Part shown: positions 55,243-64,000 of the stretch, piece by piece
How the letters are laid out: every line of letters starts with the position of its first letter
How positions within the stretch are numbered: the stretch's first letter is position 1
From: Streptococcus oralis
GTDB taxonomy: Bacteria; Bacillota; Bacilli; Lactobacillales; Streptococcaceae
Length of the DNA stretch: 64,000 nt
Assembly (NCBI RefSeq): GCF_003943415.1
Contig: NZ_RJPK01000003.1
Location: 188,235 to 252,234, forward strand
Reading direction: 5' to 3'
Translations under genes and position numbers: made by a program
The notes under the pieces: generated by a model
What the model was told of the DNA's origin: nothing
What the model saw: the letters and a program-made list of their open reading frames with translations, nothing else
Databases searched by the model: none

Positions 55243-56161
55243 TAGATTTTTTCGCCATTTATTTGAATCATTAAAAAGTTTAAAACGAAATGGCTGGATG
55301 ACAGTAGCAGCAGTGAGTTCGGTTATGATTACCTTGACACTTGTTGCCCTGTTTGCATCTGTAATTTTTAATACAGCAAAACTGGCTACCGACATTGAAA
55401 ACAACGTTCGGGTCATGGTTTACATTCGTAAGGATGTAGCAGATAATAGTGAAACGATTGAAAAAGAAGGTCAGACAGTTACCAATAATGACTACCACAA
55501 GGTTTATGATGCCTTAAAAGCCATGCAAGGTGTTAAGAATGTTACTTTTTCAAGCAAGGAAGAACAGTATCAAAAATTGACAGAAACGATGGGTGACGAT
55601 TGGAAGGTCTTTGAAGGGGATGCCAACCCACTCTATGATGCTTATATCGTTGATACAAATTCTCCGAGTGATGTTAAAACAGTAGCTGAAGAAGCGAAGA
55701 AAATTGAGGGAGTATCAGAAGTTCAAGATGGTGGAGCCAACACTCAACGACTCTTTGAACTAGCTTCCTTTATCCGAGTATGGGGATTGGTCATTGCAGG
55801 ACTCTTAATTTTCATTGCGGTTTTCTTGATTTCCAATACTATCCGTATTACCATTATTTCTCGGAGCCGTGAAATTCAAATCATGCGTCTAGTAGGGGCT
55901 AAAAATGGCTACATTAGAGGGCCATTCTTACTTGAAGGTGCCTTTATCGGTTTATTTGGTGCAGCTATTCCTTCAGTCCTTGTATTCTTTGTCTACAATA
56001 TGGTTTACCAATCGGTCAATAAATCATTGGTAGGACAAAATCTATCTATGATTACTCCAGATGTGTTCATTCCTTTAATGACCCTTCTCTTATTTGTAAT
56101 CGGTATTTTCATCGGTTCACTTGGTTCAGGAATTTCTATGCGTCGATTCTTGAAGATCTAG
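55235..56161 (+). CDS. ftsX: cell division protein FtsX
   Basis: A 308-residue four-span membrane protein. After the first span comes a large extracellular loop (about 50-170, TDIENNVRVMVYIRKDVADN ... EVQDGGANTQRLFELA) that contacts PcsB, and then three C-terminal spans. I chose ATG 55235 (MISRFFRHLF), the start known from pneumococcal FtsX; ATG 55226 in frame is closer to GGAG and cannot be excluded. Confidence 0.95.
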   Translation: MISRFFRHLFESLKSLKRNGWMTVAAVSSVMITLTLVALFASVIFNTAKLATDIENNVRVMVYIRKDVADNSETIEKEGQTVTNNDYHKVYDALKAMQGVKNVTFSSKEEQYQKLTETMGDDWKVFEGDANPLYDAYIVDTNSPSDVKTVAEEAKKIEGVSEVQDGGANTQRLFELASFIRVWGLVIAGLLIFIAVFLISNTIRITIISRSREIQIMRLVGAKNGYIRGPFLLEGAFIGLFGAAIPSVLVFFVYNMVYQSVNKSLVGQNLSMITPDVFIPLMTLLLFVIGIFIGSLGSGISMRRFLKI

Positions 56162-56209
56162 TTGGATATAAATGCAACTTGCAGACCAAATCAGAAATAA
56201 TATAATTTT

Positions 56210-56243
56210 AAAAGAGAAGTTTTCTTGAGCTTCTCTTTTTTCT
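56210..56243 (+). terminator. terminator after ftsX
   Basis: AAAGAGAAG / CTTCTCTTT stem with a long T-run. Confidence 0.9.
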
Positions 56244-56310
56244 TTTAGCGCATAACAATTGCAAAGCGCATAAAAATTTAAGAAAAACGGAATTTTTTTT
56301 TATAAAAGCC

Positions 56311-56379
56311 TTTACAAAAAATAATAAAGTGGTATAATTAGAGTATAAACAAGTGCAAACGTTTTCGTAAAACGTTTGC
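56311..56379 (+). promoter_or_regulatory. PTS gene promoter with paired palindromic operator
   Basis: TTTACA (56311-56316), 16-bp spacer, TATAAT (56333-56338) with extended TGG. Then GCAAACGTTTT-cgt-AAAACGTTTGC at 56355-56379: 11-bp perfect arms, each holding an AAACGTTT core with central CG as in LacI/CcpA-family sites. It lies just downstream of the start point and 25 nt before the ATG. GTGCAAACGTTTTCG also matches cre at 13 of 15 positions. Confidence 0.75.
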
Positions 56380-56403
56380 CTAAATAAAATAAAGGAGATT
56401 TGA

Positions 56404-58590
56404 ATGATGAAAGCTACATTCAAAAATGTCTTGTCTTTCGAGTTTTGGCAAAAATTCGGTAAGGCTTTGATGGTGGTTATCGCTGTTATGCCAGCGGCTG
56501 GATTGATGATTTCAATCGGTAAGTCGCTTGTGATGATCAACCCTAACTTTGCCCCACTTGTAATTACTGGTGGTGTACTAGAGCAAATTGGTTGGGGGGT
56601 TATCGGTAACCTTCACATTTTGTTTGCCCTAGCCATTGGAGGAAGCTGGGCCAAAGAACGTGCTGGTGGTGCTTTCGCCGCTGGTCTTGCCTTCATCTTG
56701 ATTAACCGTATCACTGGTACAATCTTTGGTGTATCAGGAGATATGTTGAAAAATCCAGAAGCTATGGTAACAACTCTCTTTGGTGGATCAATCAAAGTTG
56801 CTGATTACTTCATCAGTGTTCTTGAAGCACCAGCATTGAACATGGGTGTTTTTGTAGGGATTATCTCTGGTTTTGTAGGGGCAACTGCCTTTAACAAATA
56901 CTACAACTTCCGTAAGCTTCCTGATGCACTTTCATTCTTCAATGGGAAACGCTTCGTACCATTCGTAGTTATTCTTCGTTCAGTAATCGCTGCAATTTTA
57001 CTTGCTGCCTTCTGGCCAGTAGTTCAAACAGGTATCAATAACTTTGGTATTTGGATTGCTAACTCTCAAGAAACTGCTCCAGTTCTCGCACCATTCTTGT
57101 ATGGTACTTTGGAACGTTTGCTCTTGCCATTTGGTCTTCACCACATGTTGACAATCCCAATGAACTATACAGCTCTTGGTGGAACATACGAAATCCTTAC
57201 TGGTGCAGCAAAAGGCACACAAGTATTTGGTCAAGACCCACTTTGGCTTGCTTGGGTAACAGACCTTGTTAACCTTAAAGGTTCAAATGCTGACCAATAC
57301 CAACACCTTCTTACAACTATCACTCCAGCTCGTTTCAAAGTTGGACAAATGATCGGTTCATTTGGTATCTTGATGGGTGTCATCGTTGCTATCTACCGCA
57401 ATGTTGATGCTGACAAGAAACACCAATACAAGGGTATGATGATTGCGACAGCCCTTGCAACATTCTTGACAGGGGTTACTGAACCTATTGAGTATATGTT
57501 CATGTTCATCGCAACTCCTCTTTACCTTGTATACTCACTAGTGCAAGGTGCTGCCTTTGCTATGGCGGATATTGTTCACCTTCGTATGCACTCATTCGGT
57601 TCAATCGAGTTCTTGACTCGTACTCCGCTAGCTATCAACGCTGGTCTTGGTATGGATATCATTAACTTTATCTGGGTAACTGTCCTCTTTGCTGTGATCA
57701 TGTACTTCATCGCGAACTTCATGATTAAGAAATTCAACTACGCAACTCCAGGACGTAACGGAAACTATGAAACTGCTGAAGGAGCATCAGAAGATGCAGC
57801 TTCAGGTGAAACAAAAGTTGCCGCTGCTTCTCAAGCTGTAAATATCATTAACCTTCTTGGTGGTCGTGCAAACATCGTAGATGTAGATGCATGTATGACT
57901 CGTCTTCGTGTAACTGTCAAAGATGCAGATCGCGTTGGTACTGAGGAAGAGTGGAAAGCAGAAGGAGCTATGGGACTTGTCATGAAAGGACAAGGTGTCC
58001 AAGCTATCTACGGACCAAAAGCTGACGTATTGAAATCAGATATCCAAGATATCCTTGACTCAGGTGAGGTTATTCCTGAAACTCTTCCAAGTCAAATGAC
58101 AGAAGCTCAACAAAATACTGTACATTTCAAGGGTGTAACTGAGGAAGTTTACTCAGTAGCTGACGGTCAAGTCATTGCCTTGGAACAAGTGAAAGACCCA
58201 GTTTTTGCTCAAAAAATGATGGGTGATGGTTTTGCAGTAGAACCAGCCAATGGAAATATCGTATCTCCAGTTTCTGGTACTGTATCAAGTATCTTCCCAA
58301 CAAAACACGCTCTTGGTCTTGTGACTGAAGCAGGTCTTGAAGTACTTGTTCACATCGGTTTGGATACTGTAAGCCTTGAAGGTAAACCATTCACAGTTCA
58401 CGTTTCTGAAGGACAAAAGGTTGCTGCTGGTGATCTTCTTGTTACAGCTGACTTGGATGCTATCCGTGCAGCAGGTCGTGAAACTTCAACAGTGGTTGTC
58501 TTCACAAATGGAGATGTTCTCAAATCTGTTAAATTAGAACAAACTGGTTCTCTTGCAGCTAAAACAGCAGTTGCTAAAGTAGAATTGTAA
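56404..58590 (+). CDS. ptsG: glucose-type PTS transporter EIICBA
   Basis: A 728-residue three-domain phosphotransferase permease. EIIC about 1-445 (ten or so spans, with MNYTALGGTYE and GVTEPIEYMFMFIATPLY), EIIB about 475-555 with phosphocysteine C497 (VDVDACMTRLRV), EIIA about 585-728 with phosphohistidine H650 (EVLVHIGLDTVSLEG). Family membership fits glucose or a closely related hexose. GGAGATTTGA lies before ATG 56404 (a second ATG follows directly). Confidence 0.92.
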   Translation: MMKATFKNVLSFEFWQKFGKALMVVIAVMPAAGLMISIGKSLVMINPNFAPLVITGGVLEQIGWGVIGNLHILFALAIGGSWAKERAGGAFAAGLAFILINRITGTIFGVSGDMLKNPEAMVTTLFGGSIKVADYFISVLEAPALNMGVFVGIISGFVGATAFNKYYNFRKLPDALSFFNGKRFVPFVVILRSVIAAILLAAFWPVVQTGINNFGIWIANSQETAPVLAPFLYGTLERLLLPFGLHHMLTIPMNYTALGGTYEILTGAAKGTQVFGQDPLWLAWVTDLVNLKGSNADQYQHLLTTITPARFKVGQMIGSFGILMGVIVAIYRNVDADKKHQYKGMMIATALATFLTGVTEPIEYMFMFIATPLYLVYSLVQGAAFAMADIVHLRMHSFGSIEFLTRTPLAINAGLGMDIINFIWVTVLFAVIMYFIANFMIKKFNYATPGRNGNYETAEGASEDAASGETKVAAASQAVNIINLLGGRANIVDVDACMTRLRVTVKDADRVGTEEEWKAEGAMGLVMKGQGVQAIYGPKADVLKSDIQDILDSGEVIPETLPSQMTEAQQNTVHFKGVTEEVYSVADGQVIALEQVKDPVFAQKMMGDGFAVEPANGNIVSPVSGTVSSIFPTKHALGLVTEAGLEVLVHIGLDTVSLEGKPFTVHVSEGQKVAAGDLLVTADLDAIRAAGRETSTVVVFTNGDVLKSVKLEQTGSLAAKTAVAKVEL

Positions 58591-58596
58591 TATACT

Positions 58597-58631
58597 TGAG
58601 GTTGGAAGCTGTTTTCCAACCTCTTGTTTTA
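58597..58631 (+). terminator. terminator after the PTS gene
   Basis: GAGGTTGGAA / TTCCAACCTC 10-bp stem followed by TTGTTTT. Confidence 0.88.
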
Positions 58632-58641
58632 GGAGAAAAGC

Positions 58642-59457
58642 ATGAAATTTTTAACACTCAATACCCATAGTTGGATGGAGAAAGAAGCAGAAGAAAAATT
58701 CCAGTTCTTGCTCCAAGATATTCTTGATAAAGACTATGATTTGATTTGTTTCCAAGAAATCAATCAGGAAATTACTTCTCCTGAAGTGGAGGTTAATGAC
58801 CTCTATCAAGCTTTGCCAGCGGCAGAGCCAATTCACCAAGACCACTATGTTAGACTTTTGGTTGAAAAATTGTCTGAGAAGGGAAGAAGCTACTACTGGA
58901 CTTGGGCTTATAATCATATTGGCTATGACCGCTACCATGAGGGTGTTGCTATTTTGTCTAAAACACCTATTGAAGCCAGAGAAATTTTAGTTTCGGATGT
59001 AGATGATCCAACAGACTATCATACTCGCCGTATCGCCTTGGTAGAGACAGAGGTTGAGGGTAAGGAACTCGCTCTTGCAAGCGTCCATCTCTCATGGTGG
59101 GATAAAGGTTTTCAGGAAGAATGGGCACGATTTGAGGCTGTACTGAAAGATTTGAACAAACCTCTAATTTTAGCAGGTGATTTTAATAATCCAGCTGGAC
59201 AGGAAGGCTATCAAGCTATCCTAGCTAGTCCTCTAGAGTTACAAGATGCTTTTGAAGTTGCTAAGGAGAGAAGTGGTAGCTATACCGTTCCACCAGAAAT
59301 TGATGGTTGGAAAGGCAATGCCGAACCGCTTCGAATTGACTATGTCTTTACAACGAAAGAGTTAGAAGTAGAAAGCTTGCATGTAGTTTTTGATGGACAG
59401 AATAGTCCTCAAGTCAGTGACCACTATGGTTTGAATGCGATTTTAAATTGGAAATAA
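58642..59457 (+). CDS. endonuclease/exonuclease/phosphatase (EEP) family protein
   Basis: A 271-residue EEP-fold phosphohydrolase: FLTLNTHSW, LICFQEINQE with the metal Glu, HLSWWDKGFQEEW, GDFNNPAG with catalytic Asp/Asn, and SDHYGLNA with the terminal His. No signal peptide, so intracellular. It resembles neither ExoIII nor secreted nucleases closely; a phosphodiesterase role is likely, with unknown substrate. It starts 51 nt after the PTS gene, and TTAGGAGAAAAGC is its ribosome site. Confidence 0.88.
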   Translation: MKFLTLNTHSWMEKEAEEKFQFLLQDILDKDYDLICFQEINQEITSPEVEVNDLYQALPAAEPIHQDHYVRLLVEKLSEKGRSYYWTWAYNHIGYDRYHEGVAILSKTPIEAREILVSDVDDPTDYHTRRIALVETEVEGKELALASVHLSWWDKGFQEEWARFEAVLKDLNKPLILAGDFNNPAGQEGYQAILASPLELQDAFEVAKERSGSYTVPPEIDGWKGNAEPLRIDYVFTTKELEVESLHVVFDGQNSPQVSDHYGLNAILNWK

Positions 59458-59468
59458 GAACTTAGAGC

Positions 59469-59496
59469 GAAAGGGGAAACCCCTTTCATTTTTTCT
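59469..59496 (+). terminator. terminator after the EEP gene
   Basis: GAAAGGGG-aaa-CCCCTTTC stem and a TTTTTTC tail. Confidence 0.88.
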
Positions 59497-59661
59497 GAAA
59501 GATTAGTATTTTAAAAAGAAAAATTGAGTAAAATTCCCTGTATATTTGCATATATATGAGTAAAAATAGATAGATAATTTTTAAAGATTCTGAGCCAAAA
59601 AAATAGATAAGAGCAACTATTTATGGTAGAATAAAAGTTATAAAAGAAAAGGAGGACTGAA

Positions 59662-62600
59662 ATGTTTTTTCAGGATAGAAAGATAAAATATTCAATCCGC
59701 AAATTGTCAGTTGCTACTGTATCACTTGCGATTGGATTTTTGTTTGCACCTGCGGCGCTTGGAGCCGCTCAAGTGGCTCAAGCTGATGAGCTTACGGCTA
59801 CTGAACAAGTGGAGAATAAAGCAGAGAATCAGGTCTCGGTGGGCTCTTCTGCAACAGAGCAAGCAGAATCCCAGAAAGAAAGCCAAGCTGCTTTGAAATC
59901 TACTGCATCTGAGGTAGCAGAGACAAGTCAAGCGACAGATTCGACTGCTTTTAAAAATGCTCAGCCAGCTACAGGCACAAGCCAGCCAGCTACAGCCACT
60001 GCTCAACCAGCTTCAGCAAATGCTAGTCTAAACAAGAGCACTTTAGAGAACTACCTCAAAAACTTGCGCAGCAAGGACTTTTCAAGTAAGACAGACGATA
60101 GTCTAGAAATCTTGAATGGCGTGATGACAGCTGCTGATAGCGTGCTTCAAACTGCGACAAAGCAAGAAGAAATTGATAAAGTTTATCGCAATCTCGTAAC
60201 CTTTGTCAATTCAGGTCTTCGTGATAAAAATCCGAAGTTCATTCCAGACAAGGATAAGACTCCTCATAGTGCACTTTATGAGTTTGAAAGTGCTACACCA
60301 GGAAAAACAACTCCGCTTACTCTGAACTACTTGAAGCCAGAAGACACAAAAATCTACAAAAAGGGCGATAAAGTAAAGGCCATCCAGCCAACTGAAACAA
60401 CTTATGTAGAGTATGATGGAAGTGGTAGATGGACCTTTAAGGGCTATGACCATGATAGTCAGGTGATTGACAAAGATGATGTTTTCTTCACAGGTAAGTG
60501 GGAATATACACCAACACCATACAAGGCTACCTATAGAGCAGTTAATGGCTCACCTGGGAAAACTCCGCCATCTTATGTTGCAAATTGGAGCCCAGAAGAT
60601 AAAAGAAGATTTGCTGAGGGTGAAGTAGTAAAAGCACAAGAATTTCACTATGTTTTTTATACTTCAGAAGAATATCCTAACCGAAAAGGCTATTGGGCTT
60701 TAACTGGCTTTGATGCTCCAAGTAAAGTGGCAAACAATGGCGATGTAGAGTTCGTAGGAACTTGGAAATACTTTGAGGATGTCACTGTATCCTACAAGCC
60801 TATGAACCAGCACGATTTTGAGAATTTTTATCATTTACCAAGTAGTCCTAAGACCTCACGTGACGAATATAAATTACCTCTTCCTAAGGAGATAAAAGAT
60901 CTAGAAAGTAAGCTATACGATTACAAGCTTTCTCTCAATCAGTTTGATAAACGTGATGAGTATTTACCTAAAGATATACTGGATACGCGAGCAGCCTTGC
61001 TTCGCTACGATGAAGTTCAAGGTGTCTACAAACCCTTTTATGATGCGGAAAATGAAGGAAATTGGACCTTTGAGGAAGATGTAGTAGATTTAACCTTCAG
61101 TCGTGAACTAGAGCGGGCGGCTACATATGGGGAAATACCAAAAGTTACAATACCATTGATGTTTAAATTTACACCAGTTCCTCGGAAACCGACTTATGAG
61201 TTTGTCAGTGGAACGGCTGGCAAAGCACTACCTGCTGAGATCAATAATCTGAAGCCGGTATATGCACCAAGTGAATGGAAATATATGGATAGGAAGACAT
61301 ATCCGAAAGGCAAGGATATAGTTCAGTCTGTCAAACCGCTTAATAATTCCTACTATGATGCAGCTAACGGTGGTACTTGGAACTTTTCGGGCTATGATTT
61401 TGATAAAAAACCAGTGAGCGACTGGGAGCACGATGGATGGAATCTCAAGTTCACAGGTACTTGGACATTTACACCGGGAACCTACCCAGGAAACTATAAG
61501 TTTGTCAGCAAAGACCCTAGCCTGTCTCTCCCAGAGGAAATCACGACCTATATTCCAAGCACGGGAGAAAACTATAGTAATGGCGATACTGTCCTTGCAA
61601 AAGCTCCCCTGAAGACGACCTACATGGACTTTGTCAACAAGGGAACTTGGAAATTTGAAGGTTATGACGCTAATAACAAGGTAGTTAATCAAGATAAAGT
61701 TCTCTTTACAGGTACTTGGTCTTTCACTCCATACCGCGATAAGACAGTTTCCTTTGACTTTGTCAGTGATACTCCAGGGAAGACCATTCCTGATGATTTG
61801 AAGGCACAAATTCCAGCTCCTATCACGACATCTCCAGATGAGTATTCTGATAATGTCTATAATGAAATTCAATATCTCAGTTCATATGTCGATAATGAAA
61901 ATGATGGTACATGGGTTCCTCAGCAGATTCCTCAGCGAAAGGAGGACGTTGAGAAACCAGCTGACGATGAGGATTCTACCTACACTGTTCATTGGAAATT
62001 TGAACCGAACAGGCATAGTGTTTACTATGATTTCTATACAGATTCAAAAGATGATTCTGGTCAAACGATTTATCCGCCATCAACTTTGTATGATCTAATC
62101 ACTTACGAAAGAGAATTTGTCAAAGGTGACAAAGCTCGCGTTAAAATGCCATCTAAAACAAGATTTGAGGATCCTGATGGCCGAGGGACTTGGGTATTTG
62201 ATGATTACTATGAATATGATAATACGACTATTTCTCCACGTGTGAAAACAGTCGGAACAGAAGACATTACCTTTAGAGGAAAATGGATCTTGGTTCCTAC
62301 CGATCAGGCGGATAAGATCTACCGACTAGAGTATAAGTTTACTAACTCGACTCCTGCTTATCCTCTTCCAAGTAAGATTCGCGATATGCTTCCAGCTGGC
62401 ATTGATTTCGTTGCACGAGCTGACGACTACAAAGATGCAAGCAAACTTGACACATCCACAGTAACTGTTCCGACAGGTACATGGACCTTCCATGGTTTTG
62501 ATGCAGATAGATACGGAAAAGCTATTGCAGGTACGCAAGTGAAGACTATCACAGGAACTTGGAGCTTTACGCCAAATGGTATAGACTATCAGTTCCAATC

Positions 62601-64000
62601 AACTAATCCTGATTTTGTATTACCAGATCATATCACCAAGTTGACTCCGAAAAACCCAATTGATTATAAGATGGGTGTGATCCCTACAGAAGTAGATGCT
62701 GAGCAACCAAGTGAAACGACTTATGTTGATACAGCAAACAAGGTAACTTGGACATTTGCAGGATACGATAAAGAAAAAATTGTTGTAGGAAAAGGCAGAC
62801 AGACTTTCCTTGGAAGCTGGGTGCCTACTCCAAATCCAGAATATGTATTCAAATCATCTAAAGCAGGTGTTCCATTGCCACAAAGTATTTCGGGAATGCT
62901 TCCAAATGATGAGGCTTCTTATAAGGTTGGAGACACCATTGTAGCCAAACAACCTGCTAAAGAATCAGTAGTTGACGAAGAAAAAGATTATGTCTGGACC
63001 TTCAAAGGTTATGATCAGAAGAATGCGACCTATAATGGCAAGCGTGTGACATTTACGGGTATCTGGGAAGTAACGCCTAGACCGCATCATGTAAGCTATA
63101 CTTTTGTAAGTGTTACATCTGGTGTTGATTTGCCTGAATTTATCCAGAAGAAAGCACCAAAAGATGGCTCAACTTACTTCAATGGGACGAGAGTTTTTGC
63201 AGAAGAGCCGACAACAAAGACTTACAAAGATGATGTGAATGATGGTACCTGGACTTTCGTTGGTTATGATGCCAAAAGTAAGATTGTGAAAAAAACTGAT
63301 TTGACCTTCACAGGTAAGTGGAAGTTTGAAGCTAACAAGTATCAAGCTACTTACCGCTTCGAGAGTGCCACAGCAGGTCAGGCTCTTCCAGCAGCCATCG
63401 CAGCCTTGACTCCAAGCGACAGTGCAAGATATGAGAATGGTGCCTCTGTTTCCGCTCAACAACCATCTCAAACCACATACACAGATACTGTGAACGACGG
63501 TACCTGGACCTTCAAGGGTTATGACGCAGCTAGCGCCGTTGTCAATAAGGCAAATGTAGAGTTTGTAGGAAAATGGGCCTTTGAAGCCAACAAGTATCAA
63601 TTAACTTACCGCTTTGAGAGCGAGACAGCAGGTAAGACTCTTCCAGCAGCCATCGCAGCATTGACTCCAAGCGACAGTGCAACTTATGTGAATGGTGCCT
63701 CTGTTTCCGCTCAGCAACCATCTCAAACTACTTACACCGACGCAGTGAATGACGGCACTTGGACCTTCAAGGGATACGATGCAACTAGCGCCGTTGTCAA
63801 CAAGGCTAAAGTAGAGTTTGTAGGGAAATGGGTCTTTGAAGCTAACAAGTATCAAGCTACTTACCGCTTCGAGAGCGCAACATCAGGGAAATCTCTTCCA
63901 GCAGCCATCGCAGCCTTGACCCCAAGCGATAGTGCAACATATGAGAATGGTAACTCTGTTTCCGCTCAGCAACCATCTCAAACGACTTATACAGATACTG
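59662..64000 (+). CDS. giant YSIRK-signal surface protein with SHIRT-type repeats, cut by the window end
   Basis: ATG 59662 (AAAAGGAGGACTGA upstream) opens a frame with no stop to base 64000: 1446 codons and still open. Residues 12-42 are a YSIRK signal peptide (KYSIRKLSVATVSLAIG ... AQVAQA). Then comes a low-complexity Ala/Gln/Ser/Thr region to about 130 and a helical stretch to about 200. From residue 206 on about 14 repeats of 80-105 residues follow, each with Y-x-F-S-x-T-x-G-K-x-LP, a TY...GTWTFKGYD centre and an F-x-G-x-W end. They resemble SHIRT domains (streptococcal high-identity repeats in tandem). Units 1-11 are diverged, units 12-14 are exact 255-bp repeats. An LPxTG anchor is expected beyond the edge. 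Confidence 0.88.
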   Translation, partial: MFFQDRKIKYSIRKLSVATVSLAIGFLFAPAALGAAQVAQADELTATEQVENKAENQVSVGSSATEQAESQKESQAALKSTASEVAETSQATDSTAFKNAQPATGTSQPATATAQPASANASLNKSTLENYLKNLRSKDFSSKTDDSLEILNGVMTAADSVLQTATKQEEIDKVYRNLVTFVNSGLRDKNPKFIPDKDKTPHSALYEFESATPGKTTPLTLNYLKPEDTKIYKKGDKVKAIQPTETTYVEYDGSGRWTFKGYDHDSQVIDKDDVFFTGKWEYTPTPYKATYRAVNGSPGKTPPSYVANWSPEDKRRFAEGEVVKAQEFHYVFYTSEEYPNRKGYWALTGFDAPSKVANNGDVEFVGTWKYFEDVTVSYKPMNQHDFENFYHLPSSPKTSRDEYKLPLPKEIKDLESKLYDYKLSLNQFDKRDEYLPKDILDTRAALLRYDEVQGVYKPFYDAENEGNWTFEEDVVDLTFSRELERAATYGEIPKVTIPLMFKFTPVPRKPTYEFVSGTAGKALPAEINNLKPVYAPSEWKYMDRKTYPKGKDIVQSVKPLNNSYYDAANGGTWNFSGYDFDKKPVSDWEHDGWNLKFTGTWTFTPGTYPGNYKFVSKDPSLSLPEEITTYIPSTGENYSNGDTVLAKAPLKTTYMDFVNKGTWKFEGYDANNKVVNQDKVLFTGTWSFTPYRDKTVSFDFVSDTPGKTIPDDLKAQIPAPITTSPDEYSDNVYNEIQYLSSYVDNENDGTWVPQQIPQRKEDVEKPADDEDSTYTVHWKFEPNRHSVYYDFYTDSKDDSGQTIYPPSTLYDLITYEREFVKGDKARVKMPSKTRFEDPDGRGTWVFDDYYEYDNTTISPRVKTVGTEDITFRGKWILVPTDQADKIYRLEYKFTNSTPAYPLPSKIRDMLPAGIDFVARADDYKDASKLDTSTVTVPTGTWTFHGFDADRYGKAIAGTQVKTITGTWSFTPNGIDYQFQSTNPDFVLPDHITKLTPKNPIDYKMGVIPTEVDAEQPSETTYVDTANKVTWTFAGYDKEKIVVGKGRQTFLGSWVPTPNPEYVFKSSKAGVPLPQSISGMLPNDEASYKVGDTIVAKQPAKESVVDEEKDYVWTFKGYDQKNATYNGKRVTFTGIWEVTPRPHHVSYTFVSVTSGVDLPEFIQKKAPKDGSTYFNGTRVFAEEPTTKTYKDDVNDGTWTFVGYDAKSKIVKKTDLTFTGKWKFEANKYQATYRFESATAGQALPAAIAALTPSDSARYENGASVSAQQPSQTTYTDTVNDGTWTFKGYDAASAVVNKANVEFVGKWAFEANKYQLTYRFESETAGKTLPAAIAALTPSDSATYVNGASVSAQQPSQTTYTDAVNDGTWTFKGYDATSAVVNKAKVEFVGKWVFEANKYQATYRFESATSGKSLPAAIAALTPSDSATYENGNSVSAQQPSQTTYTDT

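Noticed and set aside
61228..61872. Long minus-strand open frame (about 214 codons) inside the surface-protein gene
   Set aside because: It is antisense to the clearly coding plus frame with its SHIRT-type repeats, has no ribosome site and an unlikely residue composition rich in Ile, Cys and Trp.
63169..63855. Repeated minus-strand frames starting MILV in the exact repeats
   Set aside because: They recur with the 255-bp period only because the plus-strand repeat does. They are shadows of the adhesin.
63334..64000. Non-coding satellite or CRISPR-like repeat
   Set aside because: The repeat keeps one reading frame over every unit and differences are mainly silent or conservative; it is protein-coding.

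Overview
The window is a stretch of Streptococcus chromosome, almost certainly from the mitis group (S. mitis / S. oralis / S. pneumoniae relatives). The case rests on low-GC coding sequence, AAGGAG-type ribosome sites, protein sequences very close to pneumococcal PrmA, RarA, Der, SecA and FtsX, gene orders I recall from pneumococcal genomes, and a textbook BOX element at 10058-10255. Most of the window is core genome on both strands. Accessory material sits at 31995-33067 (dead insertion sequences), 47392-52570 (a fused HTH/nucleotidyltransferase/kinase gene with two permeases) and 59662-64000 (a repeat-rich surface protein that runs off the right edge).

Layout. 1-645: tRNA-Lys(CTT) lies 10 nt behind a 6S RNA, beside rarA on the minus strand. 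2033-8128: a plus-strand run of DUF3013 protein, M50-like membrane protease, NUDIX hydrolase, GNAT, prmA, rsmE and pepF. 8134-9999: an inverted-repeat element, a divergent NTF2-like/HxlR pair and an aquaporin. 10058-12720: the BOX element and the queuosine-precursor operon queCDEF (minus strand) behind an attenuator-like leader. 12771-16913: trxA-DUF4649, a MarR regulator with two matching operator copies, lrgAB, and a GntR-ABC transporter operon. 17051-21619: nrdR-dnaB-dnaI-nitroreductase-der. 21693-22340: two small membrane proteins. 22501-30695: secA, two tandem DAHP synthases, acpS, alr, recG. 30777-31994: a 23-codon mini-gene and a carbohydrate esterase behind a perfect cre match.

33068-39717: a small membrane protein, pncB-nadE (NAD salvage) followed by three tandem hairpin repeats, a GNAT, and a minus-strand run of NUDIX, DUF1697, a HI0933-like flavoprotein and DegV. 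39842-47391: TetR regulator, dCMP deaminase, upp, clpP (CtsR box), a YlbG-like protein and the branched-chain amino-acid transporter livJHMGF (CodY-like boxes). 52669-59457: CBS-ACT protein, prfB with its programmed +1 frameshift, ftsEX, a glucose-type PTS gene with a paired palindromic operator, and an EEP-family phosphohydrolase.

The strongest candidate for something little described is 47582-52536. One 592-residue protein joins a winged helix, a LicC-like cytidylyltransferase and a LicA-like choline kinase. It is followed by a 61-residue single-span membrane protein and two nearly identical NCS1-family permeases produced by a tandem duplication whose left boundary lies inside the small gene. 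It looks like a self-contained uptake, phosphorylation and nucleotide-activation module for a choline-like or other small alcohol. As I recall the pneumococcal order, livF and the CBS-ACT gene are direct neighbours there, so the block would be an insertion. The second most interesting object is the SHIRT-type adhesin at the right edge, whose last three repeats are exact 255-bp units.
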